The notes: a model not told the origin generated them from the letters alone. A stretch of 64,000 bases of DNA from Lachnospiraceae bacterium (GCA_019424135.1 JAHYZZ010000001.1:60512-124511), one strand, 5' to 3'. Counted from the stretch's first letter, positions 25,357 through 34,933 are shown. Numbers and translations are program-made.

Positions 25357-28300
25357 TTATTCTTCATAATTCTCAATTGATCCATCCGCTTTCACGACAA
25401 ACGCTTTCACACCATACGCTTTCCCATCAGAATCAGTAGAATAATAATCAAAACACTCCTGTGTGTAACCAGATTCATTGACGGACTGCACCCGGATAAA
25501 GTATACGCCAGGATCAAGAGCATCAAATGTAACCTCTGGCAAATATAAATTATCCTCCCTGTAAATGATATCCGTAAAATTGTAATCCCTTGCCAGAATA
25601 AAGGTGTACCGAACCTCCTCCCCGTCCAGATCATAGGATACATCCCATTGTTCTGAAATTCTTCCATCCTCTAAAGGTTCTGGTGTACCAACATAAAATG
25701 GCCAAGGTTTTTCCAAACTGGTCAAATAATATCCATAGTTCTCCTCAATTTCACTTGCAATCAAGGAAACCATACTATTATATTCTGCCTCGTTATCTAG
25801 CCGTGCATGTTCCAAATCCGGAGTCCGAAACAAAAAAGGTCTAACCACATTAGCATACTGCTGTGTCATAGATGAAATCTTATTTGGAGTCAAATAGTTC
25901 GTTCTTAGATCATCCACAGCATCAGACAGCATCTCTCGGTATTGTTCCTCTCGAAAAATCCGATTAAATAAGGGAATATGCAAGAACTGAGTCATACCCT
26001 GCTCCCATGATTCTCCTTCTGTATACCCCTTTTTGCGATAGTAATTTCTAGAAAATGCCACATCATTGTCCCAGGAAATGAAATACCATTTTTCAGAATT
26101 CAGGGGACTGTATAGATAGTAATTTCTGCTGCCCACATCATAATTTCCAGTCAATATGTGAAAAGCCATCCAATAACAAATGTTTTCTATATCGAAATGT
26201 TCCTCTACCACTTCTTCGATAGGAACAGCATAGTCATTGACCTCATCAATAGTTTCCAGCAATTTTGTATGATCATCGCTGCCCTTAATCTCCAAATATT
26301 CTTCAAAGGCAGTTTCATCATATCTCTCATCCGTTTTCAAACATACTTCATCGTACCTCATCCACTCAAAAAAGTTAATCTTGTACAATTGCCCCTTATT
26401 ATCCAATCCATGATTTTTCAGATAAGTTTTATTAATCTGTTCTACTTGAGTATATAGTCCATAATCAGTAAACTCCCCATTTCCTCCTGCTGTTTCATCT
26501 TTCACATATAGATGCACAAACTGTGTTCTGGCACTCATCATCTGAGGAATCTCTTCCATTAAATCATAGGCCATCTTATTTCGGAATCGGTAGGGATCTC
26601 CGACATGTTTATTCAGTGCAATCGTTCTTTGCCCATTCCATTCTCCCATACCATCTTTAATCCGGATTTTATAATTTTTCTGATCAGATCTTGAAGACGT
26701 CTGCCCTCTGATCTGCACGGTTGCATTCGAAATGGTTTCTCCGTATCCGACTTCACCCTCTTTTGGACCATTCTCATTTCCCACCTGCAAAAGTGCTTCA
26801 CAATTATAACGATCCAGATTATGATCCTCATAATAGTAAACATCATGACTGTTAATCTCAGTCCATGTATGATCTGTGTTATCTGCAGCATTTCCACTTC
26901 GCACAGTCAAATACATGGTTACCACGGAAGTATCATCTTCATTTTCATATATCGTCTCACTGTCACGCAGCGGCTCCTCCTTGGTCTCTGCCTTTTCCAC
27001 GGGCGTTCCCGTTTGCTCTTTTTCTTCTGTTTGCACCACTGTTTCTTTTTGTTCCTCCTGGGCTGTAGTATCAGCTGACCGGCAGCCATTTAAGCTTAGC
27101 AACAGAAAAAGCGCAAGGGAACCAACTAGCGTCCATTTCTTTTTCTTATACTTCTTTTCCCACTTTCTTCTCGGCTTCTGCACCTGTCTGCGGTCCTTTT
27201 CATCCAGGTGGTCGCACAGCCTTGCAAACAATCCTGTCTCTTGATCCGGCGAAAGGAATTTACGGCTAAGAAGGAAATACGGCAGACGTTTTGTATACCA
27301 TTCAAGCCTCACCCAGACAATCACATAAAACACCAATCCGCCAAATAAAAATCCCAGTCCAAAATATTCTACTGATCCGAACAAGTTCTGCAAAATTGTA
27401 AGGATCACACTGACTGCTGCAAACGCTGCTGTTCCCGCCAGAGCTCCGGCATAATCCTCGAAATACAGAAGGATCAGCATGATGGAGTTTGCAATGGCAT
27501 AAATCCCATACCCCACACACAGGAAACGGTAGATTCCAATAGATGTATCATTAAATCCTAAAGGAGCATACTCCAGAATAATACTTCCAATCACCAGGAA
27601 AAGAATCGTAGCAATCAACTGCTTATGGCCGTCAAATACCAGCTCTCGTTCCAATATCCCAAGCATCTCCTCTTCAGCCTGATCGATATCCCGGATTGCA
27701 CCGTTATCATTAAACAATCCGTAATAATTTCGGTAGGCAGGGTAAAACCGCACTTCCACAGATGTCACGAAATTGACAGTTGTAATCAAGATAGAAAAGA
27801 ACGCACAAAGAGCCGGCACATCATGGCTTGGCGCCCCATAAAACAGACCTTCCACCTGTACCTTGAGCGGCCCAAAATACATAATCACCAGATGAGCAAA
27901 CAGTCCAATATTTAAGAAACCACCCGACAAAGCCAGAGAACGATAGCGGTCAAACCACCGAAGAAAATTAAAGCTGCTGCCTTGACTTCTCGGGAAATAA
28001 TTTAAAAGAAGCTTATAGTACCAGACCATCATAATTCCATAAGCCACAATCACACAAAACAACAAGCTTGCCACACTGACCCATCCCACCAGGACAAACA
28101 CCAATGCCAGGAAGAATCCCACCAATAATGAAAATGCAAACGCAAACACAATGGCCTGAAAGTCTTTAAGAGCCGTCAGGTATATCATCTCCATCCATAC
28201 TACGATCAAGACCATGGCAAACCACAGGCAAAGAAGCTTCTCCAAGAAAGAAACGCCGGAAAACCATAAAAAAATCCCATAGCCTGCACCTCCCATCACC

Positions 28301-28635
28301 AGCATGACAGCGCAGCTCCCATAGAAGGAGGGAAGAACTTTTTCCTGTCGTTCCTCATACAGCATATCTGAAACATATCTGGTCGTCACCATATTAAACC
28401 AGCTGGTTACCGTAAGCGACACCAACAGTCCATATGTGATCATACAGTTCAAAAGCTCACGTTCATGGGCATCCATGCCAGCAAGCCTTGCCGCCATTCC
28501 CATTCCTAGTAAAAGAATCACTCCCAGCAGCATAGGGCCTGCACAGATTACTCCCGCATATCCATAAGCCCTGCACAGTGAAAAAAAACCCTTTTTCTGA
28601 AATAACCTTTTTAAGCTGAATCCAATTCCTGCCAT
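25357..28635 (-). CDS. pelG: PelG exopolysaccharide transporter fused to an extracytoplasmic CotH kinase-like domain
   Basis: A 1092-residue fusion. Residues about 1-465 are PelG: MAGIGFSLKRLFQKKGF, about twelve membrane helices and VTSVEVRFYPAYRNYY. A basic stretch follows (to about 500), then an extra helix 501-517 that ends LSLNGC, an internal lipobox-like sequence with cysteine 518, a linker rich in E, T and Q, and a CotH domain (about 560-920) with ATVQIRGQTSSRSDQKNY, ALNKHVGDPYRFRNKMAY and WYFISWDND. A C-terminal beta domain closes the protein. No ATG lies between the halves, so the fusion looks real. PelG is thought to form the membrane conduit for Pel with PelF. It overlaps pelF by 25 bases. 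The CotH part would lie outside, beside the emerging polymer. Confidence 0.9.
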   Translation of the reverse strand: MAGIGFSLKRLFQKKGFFSLCRAYGYAGVICAGPMLLGVILLLGMGMAARLAGMDAHERELLNCMITYGLLVSLTVTSWFNMVTTRYVSDMLYEERQEKVLPSFYGSCAVMLVMGGAGYGIFLWFSGVSFLEKLLCLWFAMVLIVVWMEMIYLTALKDFQAIVFAFAFSLLVGFFLALVFVLVGWVSVASLLFCVIVAYGIMMVWYYKLLLNYFPRSQGSSFNFLRWFDRYRSLALSGGFLNIGLFAHLVIMYFGPLKVQVEGLFYGAPSHDVPALCAFFSILITTVNFVTSVEVRFYPAYRNYYGLFNDNGAIRDIDQAEEEMLGILERELVFDGHKQLIATILFLVIGSIILEYAPLGFNDTSIGIYRFLCVGYGIYAIANSIMLILLYFEDYAGALAGTAAFAAVSVILTILQNLFGSVEYFGLGFLFGGLVFYVIVWVRLEWYTKRLPYFLLSRKFLSPDQETGLFARLCDHLDEKDRRQVQKPRRKWEKKYKKKKWTLVGSLALFLLLSLNGCRSADTTAQEEQKETVVQTEEKEQTGTPVEKAETKEEPLRDSETIYENEDDTSVVTMYLTVRSGNAADNTDHTWTEINSHDVYYYEDHNLDRYNCEALLQVGNENGPKEGEVGYGETISNATVQIRGQTSSRSDQKNYKIRIKDGMGEWNGQRTIALNKHVGDPYRFRNKMAYDLMEEIPQMMSARTQFVHLYVKDETAGGNGEFTDYGLYTQVEQINKTYLKNHGLDNKGQLYKINFFEWMRYDEVCLKTDERYDETAFEEYLEIKGSDDHTKLLETIDEVNDYAVPIEEVVEEHFDIENICYWMAFHILTGNYDVGSRNYYLYSPLNSEKWYFISWDNDVAFSRNYYRKKGYTEGESWEQGMTQFLHIPLFNRIFREEQYREMLSDAVDDLRTNYLTPNKISSMTQQYANVVRPFLFRTPDLEHARLDNEAEYNSMVSLIASEIEENYGYYLTSLEKPWPFYVGTPEPLEDGRISEQWDVSYDLDGEEVRYTFILARDYNFTDIIYREDNLYLPEVTFDALDPGVYFIRVQSVNESGYTQECFDYYSTDSDGKAYGVKAFVVKADGSIENYEE

Positions 28636-30035
28636 CTAAGCAACACCTCATTATAAGCCTTCTGATAGTTTTTTATCATATCTTCATGGAGGAAATAATG
28701 TTCCACCCGTTTCTTGGCTGTCTGCCCCATCTGGTACCGCTCCTCCTGATGGGTACACATTCTCTCCAGAGCATTACAGAGTGCTTCCCGATGCATAGGA
28801 GGCACACAATATCCGGCCGGTCCAAATGTATCATCCCCCATCCCCTCTATCAGTTCCCGGCAACATCCCACGTCTGTCACCACACAAGGGCGCCCTGCCG
28901 CAAAAGACTCCAAAACAGCCAGGGGCTGACCCTCCGATATACTACTAAGTACCGTAAAATCAAACTTCTCCATATATTCCAACGTATTAACTGTTCCGGT
29001 GAAATAAACGTCTTTGATCTGCAGCTGTTCTTTGAGCACATAGCATTCTTTTGCATATTCTTCATCATCCTCCGGACCAGCCACATACAGTCTGGCCTTG
29101 GGAAACCGCCCTTTTAATTCTGAGAACGCATATAAGAGTGTCTTGACATCCTTAATGGGCGAAATTCTAAGTATCGCTCCAATATCCACATATCCATTTT
29201 CCTTTTTCAATGGAATATTCGCAAAACGTTCATAATGAATTCCATTTGTAATATACCGGCACTTGTTTTTGTCACATCCCATCTCAATCTGAATCTCCAT
29301 AGCTCTTGCAAACAGGCTGGTAACAATGGATGCCTTCTCATAGGCGGCTCCAGATAGCATATAAAAGAACCGCACCCATAACCGTTTAAATGTGGGCAGC
29401 ACCCATTTTGCGCGAATGATCTCTTCTTCTCTTTCCCTGGTATAAATACCATGCTCCGTTATCTCATAAGGCACATGATTGACATAACTGCCAAGTCTTG
29501 CCAAAATACCGGCATATCCCGTTGCAATGGAATGATACAAATCTGCCTTTGGCACGTCTGCCTGCAGAATATACAGAACCGGCAGAAACATAGATCGGGC
29601 TGTATGGAAAAAATCGGAAAAGCAGGTATATGGATACTCTTCCCTGCAAAGATCAGTCATAATATTCAAAAAATCTTCACTCATCAAAAATGTGATGGGG
29701 GAGATCCCACGGTCGTGATACATTTGAAACAGCAGCTCCCAGTCTGGTCTCTGGCAGTTTATAAACTCCCGCAATGTCTGAATCTCCTCCTTTGTAAAGC
29801 GGTATTTTTCCTTTCGAAACCGCATGGAAAAAGCTTCATCCAGAAAGATTTCTCTTACTTCTGTTACGTTATCCGGTAGCTCATATTTGAATTGTCCACG
29901 ATCTTTCGCGTTCGCCCCAATTGCCCATACTACAAACTCATGCTCTGGCATAGCTTTCATATACTGGTGAATCCAGGTGGATACACCGCCAGTCACATAA
30001 GGATAACACCCTTCCAATATGACACAAATCCTCAT
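28611..30035 (-). CDS. pelF: GT4 family glycosyltransferase PelF
   Basis: A 474-residue cytoplasmic glycosyltransferase of the PelF type. The N-terminal motif ICVILEGCYPYVTGGVSTWIH is diagnostic, followed by the GT-B fold; RISPIKDVKTLLYAF and the donor-site SSISEGQPLAVLESFAAGRPCV contain the ExxxxxxxE element of GT4 enzymes. In Pseudomonas PelF uses UDP-GalNAc to build Pel at the inner face of the PelDEG complex. The start ATG overlaps the stop of the deacetylase gene (ATGA), and the end overlaps pelG by 25 bases, so production is coupled. Confidence 0.96.
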   Translation of the reverse strand: MRICVILEGCYPYVTGGVSTWIHQYMKAMPEHEFVVWAIGANAKDRGQFKYELPDNVTEVREIFLDEAFSMRFRKEKYRFTKEEIQTLREFINCQRPDWELLFQMYHDRGISPITFLMSEDFLNIMTDLCREEYPYTCFSDFFHTARSMFLPVLYILQADVPKADLYHSIATGYAGILARLGSYVNHVPYEITEHGIYTREREEEIIRAKWVLPTFKRLWVRFFYMLSGAAYEKASIVTSLFARAMEIQIEMGCDKNKCRYITNGIHYERFANIPLKKENGYVDIGAILRISPIKDVKTLLYAFSELKGRFPKARLYVAGPEDDEEYAKECYVLKEQLQIKDVYFTGTVNTLEYMEKFDFTVLSSISEGQPLAVLESFAAGRPCVVTDVGCCRELIEGMGDDTFGPAGYCVPPMHREALCNALERMCTHQEERYQMGQTAKKRVEHYFLHEDMIKNYQKAYNEVLLRWQELDSA

Positions 30036-31882
30036 TTTTCATCCTTCTCTATTTCAATGCTTATTTCTTCGTCTTCAGCCTGCAAAAGATACAGGCTATC
30101 CTGCACTTCCACTAGCTTTCCACCCGTCACTTTCTCTACATTTCCTTCATTAATCCGGACCAATAGCCATGCCTCATCCAAGAAATTTCCCAGTTTTAAA
30201 TGCAAGCCTCCATCTGTATACTCCCGTTCCACCTCAAGATTGTCATAAATCTGAACAGCTGCCGCAAGTTCTGTTCCTGTCAGATTGCGGATTTCCGGCG
30301 CCGAAGTATAAAGCCATTCCATATAATCGGACAAATTTCCAAACATTCGTTCCCACCCCAGTTCGGCTCCCCGGTCTTCATCCAAGGTATCATCCGGGTG
30401 TTGAAAATGGGTATTTACAAAATGAAAATTTAATTCTGACAAAGCTGCTATTTCTGTATATTCATCAAATACATAACCAGAAATCACACGCGGTGTTTCT
30501 ATCATCCCGTCTTCTGCCACCTCAAATTCCTGTTCATAGGCAATCCCATCATAATCAGGTAAATAAACGCTGGCAATAGCCTTGATATCCGTCTCTTCGC
30601 TTAACATCTGACGTCCTTCATCGGAAAGAATATTAGAAGGAGGAACATACACATTAAATTCCTCTTCCGGAAAGAGATATTCACAAAAACTGCTTAATTC
30701 TTCGATTGAGGCCTTCATATCATCATTGCTTTCCCAGAATTCATAATCGTCATACTCACCTTTATAATCAAATCCATTCAAACAAAGTGGCATGTGATTA
30801 TATCCATGAAAACCAATCTCTCCCCCTTGATCTAACAGCATATTGCCAAAGTATCGGAACCGACGAACATCCTGATTTCGGTCAAATGGAGCTTCTACCT
30901 GATCAGAATATTCTTCAATTACCATTCCTGTATAACGGATACCATATTCCTCTGCCAGATTGTAGATATCATTCCACCACACATTTGTGTAAAAATCAGA
31001 GATACTCATATCATAGTCTCTCTCTATATACTGGCTGTTTCCACTGGGGACTGGCGATGGAAAATCATCGATATAGAAAGCAGAGGCATTAATCACAGGA
31101 TAGGCAGTCACATCCTGTAAAAGCGTATAGGAAGCGGAATAAAATCCGCGGTACCCTTTGTCCAAAAATCCCAGATTGTCCACAACCACTGTCCCTTTTC
31201 CCAATGCATGTTCCCAGATTAACGGCACCGCATACTCACCGCCCGACTCCAGATACACTTCACAGTCGCCAGCCAGATAAACACTTAAAGAAGATTCATA
31301 AGGATCCGTAATGGTATAATCTTTCTCCGTTCCTCCGATCATAAAGTCCTGTGTAAAATGAAGAGAATCTACTACAGCATAGCTATCGCCGACCTGTTCT
31401 ATACCAAGTCTGCCTGCAATACTACGCAAAATCCCATCATTTTCCGGTGGATATACCATCATCATACAGCCACCTTCTTCAACCCAGTCAAGAATTTCCA
31501 GAATTTTTTCATCTAACAGGCCTAAATGCGTCATGGAAATGACAATCGTCTCATAGTCCTCCAATCTGATATTTGCCGCATCCTGTCCTTCCACCGCATC
31601 ATATCCAATCTTCATTTGATCCAGGACTTCCCCCATCATTTCCATCCCAGACTTACCGCCGGCATCGTTCTCCCACAAAAGCAGGCACTCCGTTTTCTGT
31701 ATCTTGGCCGACACCGAAGCAGTCTCTTTCGAAGAAGGCTCCAACAGACGCTCATGACTTTGATACCTCACATTTCCCTGTGCAAAGCAAAGAGCCACTG
31801 TCAGAAGAACAAAAACGATCAATATGGTCTGCAGTCTGCGGAAACGAAATATTTTTTTTGAATCCAACTTTTTTTTCTTCAA
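30032..31882 (-). CDS. pelA: DUF2194-type polysaccharide deacetylase (PelA deacetylase equivalent)
   Basis: A 616-residue membrane-anchored protein: basic N-terminus, helix about residues 18-36, then an extracytoplasmic part. Residues about 55-250 resemble the Rossmann-like domain of Pel deacetylases; a NodB-like region follows with FYIDDFPSP near residue 270 and HGYNHMPL near residue 358, giving the Asp-His-His metal set. It should remove acetyl groups from the secreted amino-sugar polymer. The hydrolase domain of Pseudomonas PelA is absent, as in Gram-positive pel clusters. The start is TTG, overlapping the pelE stop as TTGA, with AAGGAG ten bases upstream; no better ATG exists. This is the third gene of the operon. 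Confidence 0.88.
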   Translation of the reverse strand: MKKKKLDSKKIFRFRRLQTILIVFVLLTVALCFAQGNVRYQSHERLLEPSSKETASVSAKIQKTECLLLWENDAGGKSGMEMMGEVLDQMKIGYDAVEGQDAANIRLEDYETIVISMTHLGLLDEKILEILDWVEEGGCMMMVYPPENDGILRSIAGRLGIEQVGDSYAVVDSLHFTQDFMIGGTEKDYTITDPYESSLSVYLAGDCEVYLESGGEYAVPLIWEHALGKGTVVVDNLGFLDKGYRGFYSASYTLLQDVTAYPVINASAFYIDDFPSPVPSGNSQYIERDYDMSISDFYTNVWWNDIYNLAEEYGIRYTGMVIEEYSDQVEAPFDRNQDVRRFRYFGNMLLDQGGEIGFHGYNHMPLCLNGFDYKGEYDDYEFWESNDDMKASIEELSSFCEYLFPEEEFNVYVPPSNILSDEGRQMLSEETDIKAIASVYLPDYDGIAYEQEFEVAEDGMIETPRVISGYVFDEYTEIAALSELNFHFVNTHFQHPDDTLDEDRGAELGWERMFGNLSDYMEWLYTSAPEIRNLTGTELAAAVQIYDNLEVEREYTDGGLHLKLGNFLDEAWLLVRINEGNVEKVTGGKLVEVQDSLYLLQAEDEEISIEIEKDEK

Positions 31883-32790
31883 ACTTCTGCTGCTCCTTCT
31901 TCATTCTGCCAGAACTTAATTTGTCTGCGCCCATCCGGTGTCAGATAGATCTGTTTTCTCTCGATCAGTTCCATGACCCTCCTCATGCCTTCTCTGTTTT
32001 TTACCAGAGAAAAATACTGCATCATCAACAAGTATCCTGCTTCATTTGCTGGCCAGTGTTTGATTATATACGTAATATCCTGATACATACCCGTATAATT
32101 TTCGGTTTTCAAATCCACCTGCACTTTTTCTTTTCGGTACTCAAGCCTTTCCGGCTCCGCCTTAATCTTCTTATCCAGAATATCACTATAGGTTGATAAC
32201 TTCAGCTTTCTGTCATTTCCTTCTGCAATTCCGCTGCTCAGATATTGCTTCAGAAGTCTGAAATATTTGTCCAGTAAACCATCGTTATCCGGATCCTGCT
32301 CTATTTTCCAGTCCAATTCCTGAAACTGAAGATCATATTCCTTTTGAAGTTCCGTCAATGCTGTAACCGCATAGTGAACAACCTCTGTATCGTCATTCAT
32401 TCTGGCCTCTTTCAACAGATTTACATAATCATTTGGATCATCATACATAATCTCCATCATCAGCTGTCGTCTCGTCCCCGGATTATTGATCAATAGCGCC
32501 TCCTCCAGAGGTACGATCCTTTCTTCTACCGGATTTTCTGTCACTAGGATACTCCGGTGCACAAAATCTTTGACCTTTAACTTTTCAATGCCCACTTCCT
32601 TGTTTTCAGGCTTTTTATCCCGCGTGCGGAACTCTAGCAGCAGCATGACACAGATGCCCCATACCGGCACCAAAAATACCATCGGCATGATGGTCTTCGG
32701 ACATTTTAAGATGGACAACCGTATCAGAAGATACAAAATCACACATATAATCAAATGCCACACAAGTAAAAACAAAGCAATCACCAACAA
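31879..32790 (-). CDS. pelE: PelE-like membrane/TPR protein
   Basis: About 303 residues. Two N-terminal membrane helices (about 2-26 and 33-53) are followed by a cytoplasmic domain (about 90-300) of paired helices that resemble TPR or HEAT-like repeats. That layout, and its place between pelD and the deacetylase gene, identify it as PelE, which scaffolds PelD and PelG. The first codons are TTG, TTG, GTG; no in-frame ATG precedes the first helix, and GTAGG is the only ribosome site, so a TTG or GTG start is likely. Sequence similarity of PelE across species is low, so the call leans on position and topology. Confidence 0.8.
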   Translation of the reverse strand: MLVIALFLLVWHLIICVILYLLIRLSILKCPKTIMPMVFLVPVWGICVMLLLEFRTRDKKPENKEVGIEKLKVKDFVHRSILVTENPVEERIVPLEEALLINNPGTRRQLMMEIMYDDPNDYVNLLKEARMNDDTEVVHYAVTALTELQKEYDLQFQELDWKIEQDPDNDGLLDKYFRLLKQYLSSGIAEGNDRKLKLSTYSDILDKKIKAEPERLEYRKEKVQVDLKTENYTGMYQDITYIIKHWPANEAGYLLMMQYFSLVKNREGMRRVMELIERKQIYLTPDGRRQIKFWQNEEGAAEV

Positions 32791-32803
32791 CCTACTTTCT
32801 TAA

Positions 32804-34933
32804 TTAACCAAACTTTTCTACAATCTGATATTCCAAACCAACGCGCTCCAGACGCTCTGCTACAATCCTTAGATTTTGGGGACTCATCTGCACCAGCAAA
32901 AGATAGATATTTCCGTCTTCATCTGCACCTACAACATCACTGGCACGGACAAGTCCTTCCAGCCTTTCATTGACACGCCTCTTATCCTTATCTGCCAGGC
33001 GAAGGCATACAAAATCCGCAATTCCTTCATCTTTCATGGCGGTCTGGGTCTCTACAAGACTTTTCATTCGCTCTGGAAAGACGATGTTGGTATCCGGATA
33101 ATGAATCTGAGACTGAACCAGCTCCTCATACTCCACGGCACGCAGAAAAGATGTCTGAACCAGGCCGCAGAGAATCTGGAAAATATTCATATAACGCATA
33201 CCATACTGTTCTATATTCGCCTCTTGAATTGTTACCAGAAGTACCATCATGTCATCTCTGAAAATACCACAGGCATACATGGGCAGTCCCTGGGTAAACT
33301 CCGTATTCTTCCAGACCCTTCCGCTTTTTACCGTCTCATACATCTCCTGGTAATCATCCATCCTGATTGACTTGGTAAGCCTTGCCAAAAGGCTATTTGA
33401 ACAAACGGCCAGGCGGCCGAACTTCTGCCAGGAATCCAGCGTATAGATTGCAATGCTGTGATTTTCCAAAATATCTTCAAGGATACCAATCCCTTCATAA
33501 AAAATGTGTTCCGGGCGTTCGCTGTCCAGCTTTTGGACTGCATCAAAGATTTTTCCAAAACTGTCTTTGAATCCGAGAATCTGTTTTTTATATTCATCCT
33601 TATTTTGAATTGCCCCGTAATAAACATCATTCAGAAATCCGTATTTATTACGTAAAAGATTGTATTCTTGTCTTAAATATGCCATCGCATCCGTCCGTTT
33701 ATTGGATACGTATCCAGTAATTGATCCCGTCAGTAAATAGATCGCAAACGGTATCCAGTTTTCGATATTATAAAAGAGGACCGTCGCATTCATTCCGACG
33801 AGAAAGTACTGCCGGATCAGTGCAAAACATTCAAATATGGCAGCAGCCACGCCAAAACGCATTCCATGGATCGTTCCCATAATTACGATGTAGCACAGGC
33901 GCACATCCACAAATCTGAAATATACATTGTCAGAGGTCACCTGGCTTAGAAGCTCTACAATCACGAACAAAACAATCATTTCAACGTAAATCAGCGCTTC
34001 TTTTCCCAGACTCTTCATAAAATCTGTCAGCTTCTCACGGATCCCATATCTGTGTCCCATAACCTCTCTTACAAAAACCCGATAATACACGCCGATATTC
34101 TCCATCGCATTGTCCTTGACAAAAAAGCCATACCGAGACCGCAGCTCCTTAGAAAATTCCGGAATACTAGGCATATATGGATGATTGTCATAAACAATAT
34201 GTATATCCTTTGTAAGCAGCCGAAACATCTCTTCCAGATCACCATATGTATAATGATATCCGCTGGTTACACAATAGACCCCACTCTCATCTTCTGTCTC
34301 CTCGTTGATCTGCAGCATCAGTTCTACCAGCTCATCCAGCGTGATAAAATCAACCGCATCCTCTCTGCGATATGGCAGTATTACCTTCTCCTTTTTATAG
34401 ATCCTATAAAAGATCTTTCCCAGAAAGTTCTTCTCATTAACACGATCTGCCAGATAAGGGACCTGAAGAATGATGGTACAAAGCTTTGTGCGTTTCATAA
34501 AATATACACAAGTTTCTTCCATCTGACCCACCTGGAAATTACGGCTAGTAAAATATTCTTTATCTGGAAATTCTCTCTGCAGACGATACTGCAAAGAATA
34601 ATTCTGGCTGTCGATGGATGAAATCACCACCAGTTTATCTGCTCTGGATTTCTCACATTCCTGCATAACTTGCTCTAACTGCTGAAGTTCTCCAAACATT
34701 CCCTCTCCGCCGTCTGCATAGCCGCTCACATAAAAAACTGTTCGAAAACTATAAACGTCGAACAACTGATGAAATTGTTCCTTGTTCGGCGCAGTCTGAT
34801 ACACAAATATATTCTTTTTCCTCCCGGATAGTTTTGTTTTCCCGGCAACAACCACCCGGCATTCAGACGCAAGATTTTCCAATGCGTCATCGGTAAACAG
34901 TTCTGTTTTTCCACAAATTAATATTTCCGTCAT
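32804..34933 (-). CDS. pelD: PelD c-di-GMP receptor with N-terminal SDR-like domain
   Basis: A 709-residue protein. Residues about 1-290 look like an extended SDR/NAD-dependent epimerase fold (LICGKTELFTDDAL, ISSIDSQNYSLQYRLQREFP, ILPYRREDAVDFITLDEL), though the usual TGxxGxxG loop is not visible. Four helices cover about 311-409. A GAF-like domain spans about 430-570 and a degenerate GGDEF domain 580-709. The catalytic GGDEF is replaced by VGADED, while the allosteric I-site RxxD is kept as RASD at 663-666 (32936-32947). PelD in other bacteria binds c-di-GMP there to switch on polymer synthesis. It is the first gene of the operon, 40 bases after a strong promoter; ATG with AAGGA upstream. 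Confidence 0.9.
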   Translation of the reverse strand: MTEILICGKTELFTDDALENLASECRVVVAGKTKLSGRKKNIFVYQTAPNKEQFHQLFDVYSFRTVFYVSGYADGGEGMFGELQQLEQVMQECEKSRADKLVVISSIDSQNYSLQYRLQREFPDKEYFTSRNFQVGQMEETCVYFMKRTKLCTIILQVPYLADRVNEKNFLGKIFYRIYKKEKVILPYRREDAVDFITLDELVELMLQINEETEDESGVYCVTSGYHYTYGDLEEMFRLLTKDIHIVYDNHPYMPSIPEFSKELRSRYGFFVKDNAMENIGVYYRVFVREVMGHRYGIREKLTDFMKSLGKEALIYVEMIVLFVIVELLSQVTSDNVYFRFVDVRLCYIVIMGTIHGMRFGVAAAIFECFALIRQYFLVGMNATVLFYNIENWIPFAIYLLTGSITGYVSNKRTDAMAYLRQEYNLLRNKYGFLNDVYYGAIQNKDEYKKQILGFKDSFGKIFDAVQKLDSERPEHIFYEGIGILEDILENHSIAIYTLDSWQKFGRLAVCSNSLLARLTKSIRMDDYQEMYETVKSGRVWKNTEFTQGLPMYACGIFRDDMMVLLVTIQEANIEQYGMRYMNIFQILCGLVQTSFLRAVEYEELVQSQIHYPDTNIVFPERMKSLVETQTAMKDEGIADFVCLRLADKDKRRVNERLEGLVRASDVVGADEDGNIYLLLVQMSPQNLRIVAERLERVGLEYQIVEKFG

